From positions 1-14,011 of the forward strand of contig JBEKCQ010000093.1 in NCBI GenBank assembly GCA_050014795.1: a stretch of 14,011 bases of DNA, read 5' to 3'. This DNA comes from JALHUF01 sp050014795 (GTDB lineage Bacteria > Acidobacteriota > Terriglobia > UBA7540). Each line of letters begins with the position of its first letter. Position 1 is the stretch's first letter. Shown one piece after another: positions 7,294 to 14,011 of this stretch. The translations under genes and the position numbers were made by a program. The notes beneath the pieces were generated by a model. It was not told where the DNA came from, ran no database searches, and saw only the letters and a program-made list of their open reading frames with translations.

Positions 7294-8484
7294 TCAAGGC
7301 GGAGTCGTCGTCCCTTCGCTTGTGACTTCCTCCGCCCGGGCACGCTTCTGAGCCTGGACTTCGGCATTCAGCTTGTCGACGATGGCTCTTTGGCGATCAC
7401 CGTCCTCCTTCATGTGGAGCCTGTAGTACAGCCTCGCCAAGGAGACATGTGCATCCAGAAAACCCGGGTTGTCTTTGACCAAGGCTTCGAGCGATTTCCT
7501 GGCCTGCTCGAGATTGCCCATTCCAAGCTGGCCGAGCACGATTTGATAACGGGCCGCCGGCTCGCCTGGCCGTACCTGGAGCGCGCGAGCGAGGTAAGGC
7601 ATCGCTTCCTTGTAGTTCTCGGACTGATTCAGCAAGACGCCGACATAGAGATTGGAACCAAATTCGTTAGGGTCGATCGCCAGTTCCTCGCGAAAGGACT
7701 GCATGGCTTCATCCCGGTGGCCAAGGGTCAGCAGCGCAGTTCCGTAAAGGTAATGAGCCGAGGGCAGCTTCGGGTTGAGCTTGACGGCAACCGAAAGTTC
7801 ATCGAATGCGCCCGACGCGTCAAAGATCGCCAGACGTGCGGCGCCGAGCATCAGGTGCGCTTCGGCTGAATTGCCATGGCGGAGGATTCTGTCCACCAGG
7901 ACTTCCCCCTTGCTTACCTGTCCGTCCCGGATTAGAGCCATCCCCAACAGGTAAATCAACCCTTGCTCCTCCGGGTGCGTGGCTTCGAGCGGCTCCAGGA
8001 GTTCCACAGCCTTCTTAAACTCCCCCAAGCGGAAGTAACAATCCCCCAGCAAAAGGGCGGTCTTCAGGTTTCCGGGGTCGGCGGCATGAAGAGGCAAGAG
8101 CTCGCCCGCGGCTTCGTTGAGCTGCACGGCTTTGTAGTAAGCCAGCGCGAGGTTTAGTCGGATCTGAGGATGGGGCTGCAACTGGAGCGCGCGCTTATAC
8201 TCGACGATCGCTTCTTCATAGCGTCCGGCACCCACTAGAGCCGCCCCGAGGTTCGATCTGACCGGGGCGACGTCAGGGTATTGTTTCAGGAACAAGCGAT
8301 AATCTTCGATGGCTTGCTCCAGTTTGCCGGCCCGATGAAGCGACTCCGCTTCCTTCAACAGGGCTTCGGGAGCCTGCTTGGTCTGCCCGGCCAGGGTGCC
8401 CCCCATCAACTGAATCACCAGGAAGGCGTACAGCAGTCGCCGGATCAGAAAGGCTGACACAGGTGCTGCAAATCGACTTGCCAT
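7294..8484 (-). CDS. Exported TPR protein, paralogue of the TPR part at 3734-5431
   Basis: A 396-residue protein from the ATG at 8484. This start gives a clean signal peptide: MASRFAAPVSAFLIRR, then LLYAFLVIQLMGGTLA and GQ. In-frame ATGs at 8535 and 8517 and a GTG at 8547 also exist, and none of the starts has a clear Shine-Dalgarno sequence. The rest is a continuous TPR array (HRAGKLEQAIEDYRLFLKQY, RSNLGAALVGAGRYEEAI, LVDRILRHGNSAEAHLMLGA), ending in a charged Lys/Arg/Glu tail. The repeats align block by block with those of the deiodinase-like protein (compare LVDRILRHGNSAEA with LLDRILRNGDSAEA), so the two arose by duplication. This copy has no redox domain. It lies 40 nt upstream of the CRTAC1-like gene and is probably cotranscribed with it. 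A scaffold or chaperone role is inferred from TPRs only. Confidence 0.85.
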   Translation of the reverse strand: MASRFAAPVSAFLIRRLLYAFLVIQLMGGTLAGQTKQAPEALLKEAESLHRAGKLEQAIEDYRLFLKQYPDVAPVRSNLGAALVGAGRYEEAIVEYKRALQLQPHPQIRLNLALAYYKAVQLNEAAGELLPLHAADPGNLKTALLLGDCYFRLGEFKKAVELLEPLEATHPEEQGLIYLLGMALIRDGQVSKGEVLVDRILRHGNSAEAHLMLGAARLAIFDASGAFDELSVAVKLNPKLPSAHYLYGTALLTLGHRDEAMQSFREELAIDPNEFGSNLYVGVLLNQSENYKEAMPYLARALQVRPGEPAARYQIVLGQLGMGNLEQARKSLEALVKDNPGFLDAHVSLARLYYRLHMKEDGDRQRAIVDKLNAEVQAQKRARAEEVTSEGTTTPP

Positions 8485-8502
8485 AGGCACGACTCGACGA
8501 AC

Positions 8503-8508
8503 AGTATA
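8503..8508 (-). promoter_or_regulatory. Possible -10 box before the TPR gene
   Basis: Minus-strand TATACT lies 18 nt ahead of the ATG at 8484. The hexamer 17 nt upstream (TTTTTC) is a poor -35. If it is used, the upstream in-frame starts would not be in the mRNA, which supports the ATG at 8484. Confidence 0.2.
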
Positions 8509-8628
8509 GCCGAGCATTGGGCCGCGAAAAACCATAAAGTACTTCACGACGAATCGGTGGGGATGGTGTTGAACGTGGCGCCTCTGCTGTGGCGACCGGT
8601 GCCTGGCGTGCGCGGCAGTGACGAGAAG

Positions 8629-11085
8629 CTATGGCTTGGCCGCTTGAGACTCGTAATAGGCGATTCTGGCTCTCAGCGTCTCGGCGAGCGAGTTGTCGTT
8701 CTCGCGCGTAGCGAGGTCCAGCGCTCGTCGCGCGACCCGGGCAGCGTCCGGGAATCGTCCCACCTCGGAGTACATAGCCGCCAGCATCTCCAGGCTCTGC
8801 GGCTCCTGGCCGCCGGACAGTTCCACTGCCCTTTCGAACTGCGGGATCGCCTGGGCGAAGCTGTGCCGCGCGGCTAACACGCGGCCGAGGTTAAACCGGA
8901 ACTCGAGCGAATCCGGATTGAGGGCAACAGCCTTCTCCAAGTGCGCCACGCCGTCATCGAGCTGGCCGGCCCGGGCCAGGACAAGACCGAGCAAGTTGTG
9001 CGCATCGGCAAATTCCGGGTCCAGTTCGAGGGCCTTGTTGATGTGGCCGAGGGCCTCGTCGGTGCGCCCGGCCTCGATCAGCGCCGCCGCCAGGTTGCCC
9101 TCGGCGGTCGGATTTTTCGGGTCGATCTCGAGGGACTTCTTGTAAGACTCTATGCTCTCCGCGAGCTTGCCCGTGCGTGTCAGTGCGACGGCGAGGCTGG
9201 AATAGGCGGCGGCGTTGTTGGGGTCGAATTCGACGGCCCTCTGGTACTGCGCGACCGCCTCGTTGAGCTGGCCCTGCTGGTCCAACGCAAACGCCAGGTG
9301 GTAATGGGCCTTGCCGTCCTCAGGGTCCATCTCCACCGCTTTGCGCCACTCCACCAAGGCTGCGGCGTAATCACCTTTCCGAGCCAACTCACCGGCCAGG
9401 TCGAAGATTCTGTAAAAATCCGTGGCCGGGGCATCCATCTTTGTTATCCCGTCCACGGGGATGTTCACAAACTCCGGGATGTTCACGCCGCGATTGGCGG
9501 CGGTCGCGTTCTCGATCAGAATAGCCGGGCTGTCGTGGCCGTCGCTGTCGATATGGGTCAGGTACATCTGCGTGAACAGCGATCGCCCCTTGGAGGAGAA
9601 GACCAGCCAGCGACCGTTCGGGGAGAAGCTGTGCCAGGAGTTCATGCGAGGGGTGTTCGAGCTCAGCGGCCGGGCGGTGCCACCTTCGAACGGCACGATG
9701 TAGAGCTGGCTATCGGGTCTCATCAGCAGGCCAGTACGATTCTGAACGAAGACGATCCAGCGTCCGTCGGGCGAAACCTTCGGAAAGTTGTTGCTCATGC
9801 CGTTTTGCGAAGCACCCTCAATCCGTTCGGGCGTGCCGCCTTTGCCGTCGTTGAACGGGATTCGGTAGAGATCGTACTGTATCTGCGTTTCGTTTGGATC
9901 GTTCGCGAACTGAGCCACCTTCTGGCCCTCATAGTACGGGTCCTTGGCGTCCGCGCGGGAGAAAACGAGGTATTTGCCGTCGGGGCTCCAGAAGGCGCTG
10001 GTTTGGACATAGCGCGGATCGTCGGCGCCCGGGAGAGGTTTCAACTTCCCAGTGGCTTTGCTGTACCAGGCCAGGATGCCGCGGGTCGGATAGAAGACTT
10101 GGCCGAACCCGTAGTCCTTATAGAACCCGTTGTAAAGCCGGGAATCGAAGTCCCGAATGTGCGAGCCGGGGTTTTCGATGGACGTGACGACGTACTGGCC
10201 GTCGGGCGAGATCTGCGACATGAACCCGAATCGTTTGCTCGCCTTCTCTTCCGCGAAGGAACTCCACCGGATCACGTACTCGTTGCGGATAGAAGTCTCC
10301 TTCTTCACCGGCACGATGCCGTACAAACCCTTGTCGTTGCCCGGGCCGTCCACGTCCAGCCCGAGGGTCTTCCCGTCCCGAGAGAACGAGTGGCAATTGG
10401 CGCAGGTCGGTAAGCCTTCCATCATCAGTCTGCTCTTCGGCTCGGAAAGGTAGCGCAAACGCCAGGCGATCAAGGGAACCGCCTCGGTCGGCAAGGGCAT
10501 GATGACGCCCTTCTGGCCGACCGGAACCGATATCAGTGGAACGTCCCGGAAGAAGATGGGAGCGCCCACGGGATCGGGCGAAGTTTGAATGCTAACTTGC
10601 CCGCGCGAGACCGGCTGAGTCGCAGCCTCGTCCTGGAACCCGGTAATGATCACCGCCGCAAACCTCTTGACGGAGTGTTTCTTGATGGCCGCCCAGGTTT
10701 CGGCGTCGGGCGTCCAGGAATGCCCGGCCTCTTCGTTCGGGGAAAGTTGGGCGGGGACGGCTCCGGCCTTCGCGCAGCGCTCGTCGGTCTCGCCGATCGG
10801 CCGTTTCTCGCCGCGGGATTTCGCTTGAATCCCGTGTGAGTGGTCGCCGAAACTCACCTCGATCACCCAGAACCTTGCGGTCTGGCTCGCGTCCCTCCAA
10901 AGGAACGCCGGCGGCGTGATTTCGGGCGGGAAGATCGCTCCAGCGGCGGGGTAGTCAATCGTGATGGCGGCAGCGGGCGCGGAACTCGCACCGGGCTCGT
11001 GGCGGCCTTTGGCCCGTCCGTGCACGCACACTGTGCCCAGGATCAAGATCCCGGCAACATAGGGTGATAACCGCAGCAACCGCAT
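8629..11085 (-). CDS. Exported PD40 beta-propeller with CxxCH haem motif and C-terminal TPRs
   Basis: An 818-residue protein. The N-terminus, MRLLRLSPYVAGILILGTVC, is a signal peptide; the exact cleavage point is unclear. Residues ~40-220 are a beta-rich region of unknown fold. CANCH at 228-232 is a c-type haem attachment motif, within the segment EGLPTCANCHSFSRDGKTLG. Residues ~285-505 hold at least four PD40/TolB-type repeats (QISPDGQYVVTS, FWSPDGKYLVFS, KVSPDGRWIVFV, SFSPNGRWLVFS), a beta-propeller. Residues ~560-800 are about six or seven TPR units (DFYRIFDLAGELARKGDYAA, KAHYHLAFALDQQGQLNEAV and on). The combination suggests an extracytoplasmic haem protein with a docking platform. The CxxCH lies close to SxDGKxL, so haem may pack on the first blade. 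No clear Shine-Dalgarno sequence precedes the ATG. The next gene starts 144 nt downstream with no terminator between, so cotranscription is likely. Confidence 0.85.
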   Translation of the reverse strand: MRLLRLSPYVAGILILGTVCVHGRAKGRHEPGASSAPAAAITIDYPAAGAIFPPEITPPAFLWRDASQTARFWVIEVSFGDHSHGIQAKSRGEKRPIGETDERCAKAGAVPAQLSPNEEAGHSWTPDAETWAAIKKHSVKRFAAVIITGFQDEAATQPVSRGQVSIQTSPDPVGAPIFFRDVPLISVPVGQKGVIMPLPTEAVPLIAWRLRYLSEPKSRLMMEGLPTCANCHSFSRDGKTLGLDVDGPGNDKGLYGIVPVKKETSIRNEYVIRWSSFAEEKASKRFGFMSQISPDGQYVVTSIENPGSHIRDFDSRLYNGFYKDYGFGQVFYPTRGILAWYSKATGKLKPLPGADDPRYVQTSAFWSPDGKYLVFSRADAKDPYYEGQKVAQFANDPNETQIQYDLYRIPFNDGKGGTPERIEGASQNGMSNNFPKVSPDGRWIVFVQNRTGLLMRPDSQLYIVPFEGGTARPLSSNTPRMNSWHSFSPNGRWLVFSSKGRSLFTQMYLTHIDSDGHDSPAILIENATAANRGVNIPEFVNIPVDGITKMDAPATDFYRIFDLAGELARKGDYAAALVEWRKAVEMDPEDGKAHYHLAFALDQQGQLNEAVAQYQRAVEFDPNNAAAYSSLAVALTRTGKLAESIESYKKSLEIDPKNPTAEGNLAAALIEAGRTDEALGHINKALELDPEFADAHNLLGLVLARAGQLDDGVAHLEKAVALNPDSLEFRFNLGRVLAARHSFAQAIPQFERAVELSGGQEPQSLEMLAAMYSEVGRFPDAARVARRALDLATRENDNSLAETLRARIAYYESQAAKP

Positions 11086-11299
11086 ATTAAATTGACGGAA
11101 CCCTTCCCCGGTGAGTTACATCCTTGCTCAAGCCCCACCGACACCCGTTTGGGCTACCTCGTTAACCAAACCAGGTGGCCTAGTCATGTCGCCTTCCATC
11201 AACATCCGACATGCCTCTTAATGCGCGTGGCGGCACCCGCGTACCATGAAAAGAAGCTGCCTTTTGCGAGCCGGCCGAATCGCGCTCTCCTCGCGAAGT

Positions 11300-12421
11300 C
11301 TACGGCGGATTCGAGTCGATCGATTCTCGCAGCCGTTTGGATTCCTCGCGCTCTCGCACCGCATCTGCTTTGCGGCCCATCCTGCCATAGGCGCTGCCTA
11401 GGTTATAGTGAACCTCAGCGCTCTCCGGGGCGAGTTTTACACCCAATTCGAGTTCCCGAACTGCTCCGGCCGTATCCCCAGTTGCCAGCAAGGCTTGGCC
11501 GAGAGCGACGTGGGTATTGAAATCCCCAGGACTCAGTTTCACCGCCTCCTTGGCATAGGACAGGGCGGTTTGCGGCTCGTTGCGCTTCAGATAGATCTTG
11601 GCCAAGGCTAGGAGGGCGGGGACGTGGCTCGCTTCCAGATCGAGGGCCTTCTTGATTTCCTGGATGCCGCGGTCGGGATGATTTCCCATCAGGAATGCCC
11701 CGAAACGGTAGTGAAAGTCGGGCTCCTTGGGGTAGTCCCGGAGGGCGATTTCGAACTTGTCGATAGCGACCTTGTAATCGCGGCCCATCACTGTAGCCAT
11801 CGCATCGCCGAGCTTGAAAACCTTATCCTGCTCAGATTCCGGGACCTCAGGCGGTATCCAGCGTTTTCGTAGCCCAGCGATCCCGGCGGCCACAATAATC
11901 TCAGGTGTCTTCTGCTCGATCGCTGCTACGTCGAACAAGAGCACAATCGCCTTCTCGAAATAACCAAGCTTGGTGAGGACGAGGGCCAAATGAAGTCTGG
12001 CGGCGCTTGAAAGTCCCTGGTTCCCCGGAAACCTCAGGCGCTGGACCCGCGTCAGGCTTTTCAGGGCGGCGTCGTAATCCCGAAGCTGGTACTCGCACAA
12101 CCCCTCCAGCGTCCAGGCGGGAGCCAAGTCCGGCTTTAGCGCGGCCAAGCGACGGAAGTCATAAGCGCACTCCGTGTATTTGTCCAGGTCGTAGGCTATA
12201 TTACCCGCATTCCACCACCCGTCCTCCCAGGTTGGTTTCAGCTTCAGGGCCTTTTTGTACAGGGTTAAGGCTTCGTCCAACCGCTTCGCGTCGCGGGCCT
12301 CCTCGGCCTGATGAGAAAGACTCTCGAAGAGTTGTGCGGGTGGGAGGGGGCCGGCGGACTGGGCGTCTGTAGCCGAAGCAAGGGTCAGTATCGCCGCAAT
12401 TCCAACGAGCATGGTGTGCAT
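11300..12421 (-). CDS. Secreted TPR protein, tandem copy 1
   Basis: A 373-residue protein. The signal peptide is MHTMLVGIAAILTLASATDA, with probable cleavage before QSAG. TPR units fill the rest: RLDEALTLYKKALKLKPTWE, the unusual YTECAYDFRRLAALKPDLAP, PAWTLEGLCEYQLRDYDAAL, PDFHYRFGAFLMGNHPDRGI, then HVALGQALLATGDTAGAVRE and VHYNLGSAYGRMGRKADAV near the C-terminus. A non-TPR joint, RKRWIPPEVPESEQDKV, sits in the middle. No Shine-Dalgarno sequence is visible before either the first ATG or the in-frame ATG at 12412. It is a close duplicate of the gene at 12577-13704, with the same domain order and the same central joint. No catalytic motif is seen, so only a protein-binding role can be inferred. 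Confidence 0.85.
   Translation of the reverse strand: MHTMLVGIAAILTLASATDAQSAGPLPPAQLFESLSHQAEEARDAKRLDEALTLYKKALKLKPTWEDGWWNAGNIAYDLDKYTECAYDFRRLAALKPDLAPAWTLEGLCEYQLRDYDAALKSLTRVQRLRFPGNQGLSSAARLHLALVLTKLGYFEKAIVLLFDVAAIEQKTPEIIVAAGIAGLRKRWIPPEVPESEQDKVFKLGDAMATVMGRDYKVAIDKFEIALRDYPKEPDFHYRFGAFLMGNHPDRGIQEIKKALDLEASHVPALLALAKIYLKRNEPQTALSYAKEAVKLSPGDFNTHVALGQALLATGDTAGAVRELELGVKLAPESAEVHYNLGSAYGRMGRKADAVREREESKRLRESIDSNPP
11331..11505. repeat. Near-identical duplicate segment (partner at 12608-12782)
   Basis: Direct repeat at an offset of 1277 bp, covering the 3' ends of the two TPR genes. About 7 mismatches in 175 bp were counted by eye, with a run of 71 identical bases at 11420-11490. 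The flanking 5' coding sequence is clearly more divergent. Confidence 0.85.
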
Positions 12422-12576
12422 ATTGACTGTACTGAATCAATCGCAGGCTGAGCGGGCGACCTGCCCGCGCGATCCTGCGCTCTTGCTCGGAAGCAACATG
12501 CTCTCGCTGCGGCGACCGCTCTTCAATCTTCACCCGCCGTTATCGGACGGAGGGCGGAGGACTGCCCCCTTGAGGC
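12422..12576. repeat. Intergenic spacer holding one REP-like hairpin (12452-12468)
   Basis: The 155-bp spacer between the two tandem TPR genes contains GCGGGC-gacct-GCCCGC (12452-12468), a perfect 6-bp stem. Inverted, it reads GCGGGCAGGTCGCCCGC, which matches GCGGGCAGGATGCCCGC of the element at 13775-13791 at 15 of 17 positions. It is therefore probably a single unit of the same repeat family. No promoter or terminator stands out in the spacer. Confidence 0.5.
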
Positions 12577-13704
12577 TCACGGCCGCCTGGAGTCCATCGA
12601 CTTTCGCAGCCGTTTGGATTCCTCGCGCTCTCGCACCGCATCCGCTTTGCGGCCCATCCTACCATAGGCGCTGCCTAGATTATAGTGAAGCTCAGGGCTC
12701 TCCGGGGCGAGTTTTACACCCAATTCGAGTTCCCGAACTGCTCCGGCCGTATCCCCAGTTGCCAGCAGGACTTGGCCGAGAGTCGCGTGGGCGGTGATAT
12801 CCACAGGACTCAACTCTACTGCCCTCTCGGCATAGGGCAGGGCAGTTTGCGACTCGCCGCGCCCCAGATAGATCCTGGCTAAGGCTACGAGGGCGGGAAT
12901 GTGGCCCGGTTCCAGATCAAGCGTCTTCTTGATTTCCTCTATGCCGCGGTCGGGATCCTGTTCCAACAGGAATGCCCCGAAACGGTAGTGAAAGTCGGGC
13001 TCCTTGGGGTAGTCCCGCAGGGCGGCTTCGAACTTACCGAAAGCATCCTTGTGGTCGCCGCCTGTCATGAACGTTGCCATCGCATCCCCGAGTTTCAAAA
13101 CCTTGTCCCGCTCGGATTCCGGGACCTCAGGTGGTATCCAGCGTTTCCGCAGCCCAGCGATGCCCAGGGCCACGACAATTTCGGGCGTTTTATTCCGTTC
13201 GATCAAGATTAATTTGAACAACCACGCGATCGCCTTCTCGGAATAACCCAGCTTGGCGAGGACGAGGGCCAAATGGAGTCTGGCGGTGCGGGACAGTTCA
13301 AGGTTCTCCTGAAACCCCAGGCGCTGGACTTGCGTCAGGCTTTTCAAGGCGGCCTGGTAATCCCGAAGTTGGTATTCGCACAACCCCTCCAGCGTCCAGG
13401 CGGGAACGAAGTCCGGCTTTAGCACGGTGAGGCGACGGAAGTCAGAAGCGCACTCCGAGTACTTCTCCAACTCGTAGGCGATAGAGCCCGCTTTCCCCCA
13501 GCCATCTTCCCAGCCGGGTTTTAGCTCTAGAGCGCGCTTATACAGAGTCAAGGCTTCGTCCAGCCGTTTAGCGTCACGGGCGACCTCGGCCTGATGGACA
13601 AGATTCTCGAAGCGAGGCGCGTGGCCGGGTTGGCCGGCTGACTGGGGGTACGCCGACGTTGCCATGGTCAGAAGGGCCGCGATTCCAGCGACGATGGTGT
13701 ACAT
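12577..13704 (-). CDS. Secreted TPR protein, tandem copy 2
   Basis: A 375-residue protein. The signal peptide is MYTIVAGIAALLTMATSAYP, before QSAGQ. The TPR units match copy 1 in order: RLDEALTLYKRALELKPGWE, YSECASDFRRLTVLKPDFVP, the central RKRWIPPEVPESERDKV, PDFHYRFGAFLLEQDPDRGI, and a C-terminal LGSAYGRMGRKADAVREREE. The ATG at 13704 directly abuts the REP-like element and has no Shine-Dalgarno sequence, so its translation start may be weak or use another signal. It is first after the strong terminator of the receptor gene, so it should have its own promoter; a weak candidate is listed. As with copy 1, no catalytic motif is seen. Confidence 0.85.
   Translation of the reverse strand: MYTIVAGIAALLTMATSAYPQSAGQPGHAPRFENLVHQAEVARDAKRLDEALTLYKRALELKPGWEDGWGKAGSIAYELEKYSECASDFRRLTVLKPDFVPAWTLEGLCEYQLRDYQAALKSLTQVQRLGFQENLELSRTARLHLALVLAKLGYSEKAIAWLFKLILIERNKTPEIVVALGIAGLRKRWIPPEVPESERDKVLKLGDAMATFMTGGDHKDAFGKFEAALRDYPKEPDFHYRFGAFLLEQDPDRGIEEIKKTLDLEPGHIPALVALARIYLGRGESQTALPYAERAVELSPVDITAHATLGQVLLATGDTAGAVRELELGVKLAPESPELHYNLGSAYGRMGRKADAVREREESKRLRKSMDSRRP
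12608..12782. repeat. Near-identical duplicate segment (partner at 11331-11505)
   Basis: Second copy of the direct repeat covering the last ~58 codons of the tandem TPR genes. The identical 71-base run corresponds to 12697-12767 here. Confidence 0.85.
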
Positions 13705-13706
13705 AG

Positions 13707-13797
13707 GAGTGGCGCGGGCGTCTCACCCGCCTTCACGGGAGTGTCTCGCTCCCGCGTCTGCGAGACAGGAGCGTGCGGGCAGGATGCCCGCGCTGCG
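13707..13797. repeat. REP-like palindromic intergenic element
   Basis: A GC-rich imperfect palindrome whose outer arms are each small hairpins: GCGGGC-gtctca-CCCGC (13714-13730) and GCGGGC-aggat-GCCCGC (13775-13791). The centre holds CGGGAG-tgtctcg-CTCCCG (13736-13754) and the pairing blocks GTCTCG (13743-13748) and CGAGAC (13761-13766). The layout is that of intergenic REP/BIME-type repeats. It lies between the receptor terminator and the start of TPR copy 2, ending only a few nucleotides from the ATG, so it is transcribed as that gene's leader and could fold over the start. Confidence 0.6.
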
Positions 13798-13810
13798 ACG
13801 TATATTGTGC

Positions 13811-13838
13811 ACAACAGTACGCCCTGGAGTAAAGTCAA
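13811..13838 (-). promoter_or_regulatory. Candidate promoter for the tandem TPR genes
   Basis: On the minus strand, TTGACT (plus-strand 13833-13838, 5 of 6 consensus) is followed by 16 nt and TGTTGT (13811-13816, 3 of 6). A perfect 10-bp palindrome TTGTGCACAA (13805-13814) overlaps the -10 position and could be a regulator site. If used, the leader would be about 100 nt and would contain the whole REP-like element. Confidence 0.3.
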
Positions 13839-13856
13839 CCTCCGCTCCAAAAGGTA

Positions 13857-13887
13857 AAAGGGCCGCCCCTTCGTGAGGCGGCCCTTT
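13857..13887 (-). terminator. Intrinsic terminator of the receptor gene
   Basis: A perfect 11-bp stem, AAAGGGCCGCC (13857-13867) with GGCGGCCCTTT (13877-13887), and a 9-nt loop. On the minus strand it is followed by TTTTACCTTTT, and it begins 29 nt past the stop of the receptor gene. On the plus strand the tail GTGTTT is weaker, so its main use is for the minus-strand gene. Confidence 0.85.
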
Positions 13888-13915
13888 GTGTTTCCCGGCA
13901 TTTTTCCAAATGCGA

Positions 13916-14011
13916 TCAGAAAATGAACTTGAACTGCATTTGGATGATTCGGTGACCCTGTCTATCGGTGGCCGTCCCGAACATCGCGTTCTGATTGGCG
14001 TAAGTCGTCGG
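13916..14011 (-). CDS. C-terminal end of an Oar-like TonB-dependent outer-membrane receptor
   Basis: Only the last 31 codons are present; they end at TGA (13916-13918). The peptide contains NAMFGTATDRQGHRIIQ and closes with MQFKFIF. A final beta strand of alternating hydrophobic residues with a terminal Phe is the C-terminal signature recognised by the Bam machinery. The FGxxTxxxxxRIIQxxxKFIF ending is typical of the large acidobacterial TonB-dependent receptors with an N-terminal carboxypeptidase-regulatory-like domain. The gene is closed by a strong terminator. The family call rests on the tail only. Confidence 0.7.
   Translation of the reverse strand, partial: PTTYANQNAMFGTATDRQGHRIIQMQFKFIF

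Noticed and set aside
7254..7367. Longer N-terminus for the CRTAC1-like protein
   Set aside because: It would overlap the upstream TPR gene by 74 nt and put 38 charged residues before the Tat signal. The ATG at 7253 has GAGGAA at good spacing.
8941..10413. Plus-strand open frame (490 codons) opposite the haem/PD40/TPR gene
   Set aside because: Same kind of antisense shadow. It has no ribosome binding site, no recognisable domain and an Arg/Val/Gly-rich composition.
13707..13797. CRISPR-like repeat
   Set aside because: It is a single palindromic element with no regularly spaced repeats or spacers, and no cas genes are present.
13668..13901. Minus-strand frame of 77 codons across the REP-like element and terminator
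   Set aside because: It is translated repeat and terminator DNA, not a gene, and it overlaps the start of TPR copy 2 in another frame.

Overview
The window is a high-GC stretch in which every gene I can support lies on the minus strand, so transcription runs from right to left. The content points to an Acidobacteriota genome (Terriglobia or Bryobacterales type; this is inference). The pointers are a VWFA-related protein of the acidobacterial TIGR03436 kind, a Tat-exported FG-GAP/ASPIC-UnbV (CRTAC1-like) propeller, many secreted TPR proteins, the C-terminal tail of an Oar-like TonB-dependent receptor, and a remnant of the C-terminus of a TPR-type serine/threonine kinase.

Layout in transcription order. 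At the right edge (13916-14011) is the end of an outer-membrane receptor gene, followed by a strong intrinsic terminator (13857-13887) and a REP-like palindromic element (about 13707-13797). Next come two tandemly duplicated secreted TPR genes (13704-12577 and 12421-11300), whose last ~175 bp are almost identical. After a 214-bp gap begins a run of five exported proteins: a PD40 beta-propeller carrying a CxxCH haem-binding motif and fused to TPRs (11085-8629), a TPR protein (8484-7294), the Tat-exported seven-repeat CRTAC1-like propeller (7253-5493), a TPR protein ending in a deiodinase-like thioredoxin fold with Cys at the selenocysteine position (5431-3734), and a VWFA-related protein (3708-1543). 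Spacings from the TPR gene at 8484 to the VWFA-related gene are 24-61 nt, so at least those four genes look like one transcription unit. The haem/PD40/TPR gene is 144 nt upstream with no terminator between.

The left 1.5 kb is mostly empty. It holds the first 61 codons of another secreted protein with a good promoter and an operator-like inverted repeat (1-258), a decayed kinase C-terminus (923-~1000), a few hairpins, and two long stretches in which I see no gene.

How the genes may work together: all five proteins of the central unit carry export signals. They combine protein-interaction scaffolds (TPR), calcium-loop and PD40 propellers, one haem c site and one cysteine redox fold. The TPR protein and the TPR part of the deiodinase-like protein are paralogues that flank the CRTAC1-like gene. 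I infer an envelope or periplasmic redox/assembly module of unknown substrate. Nothing in the sequence fixes its function.
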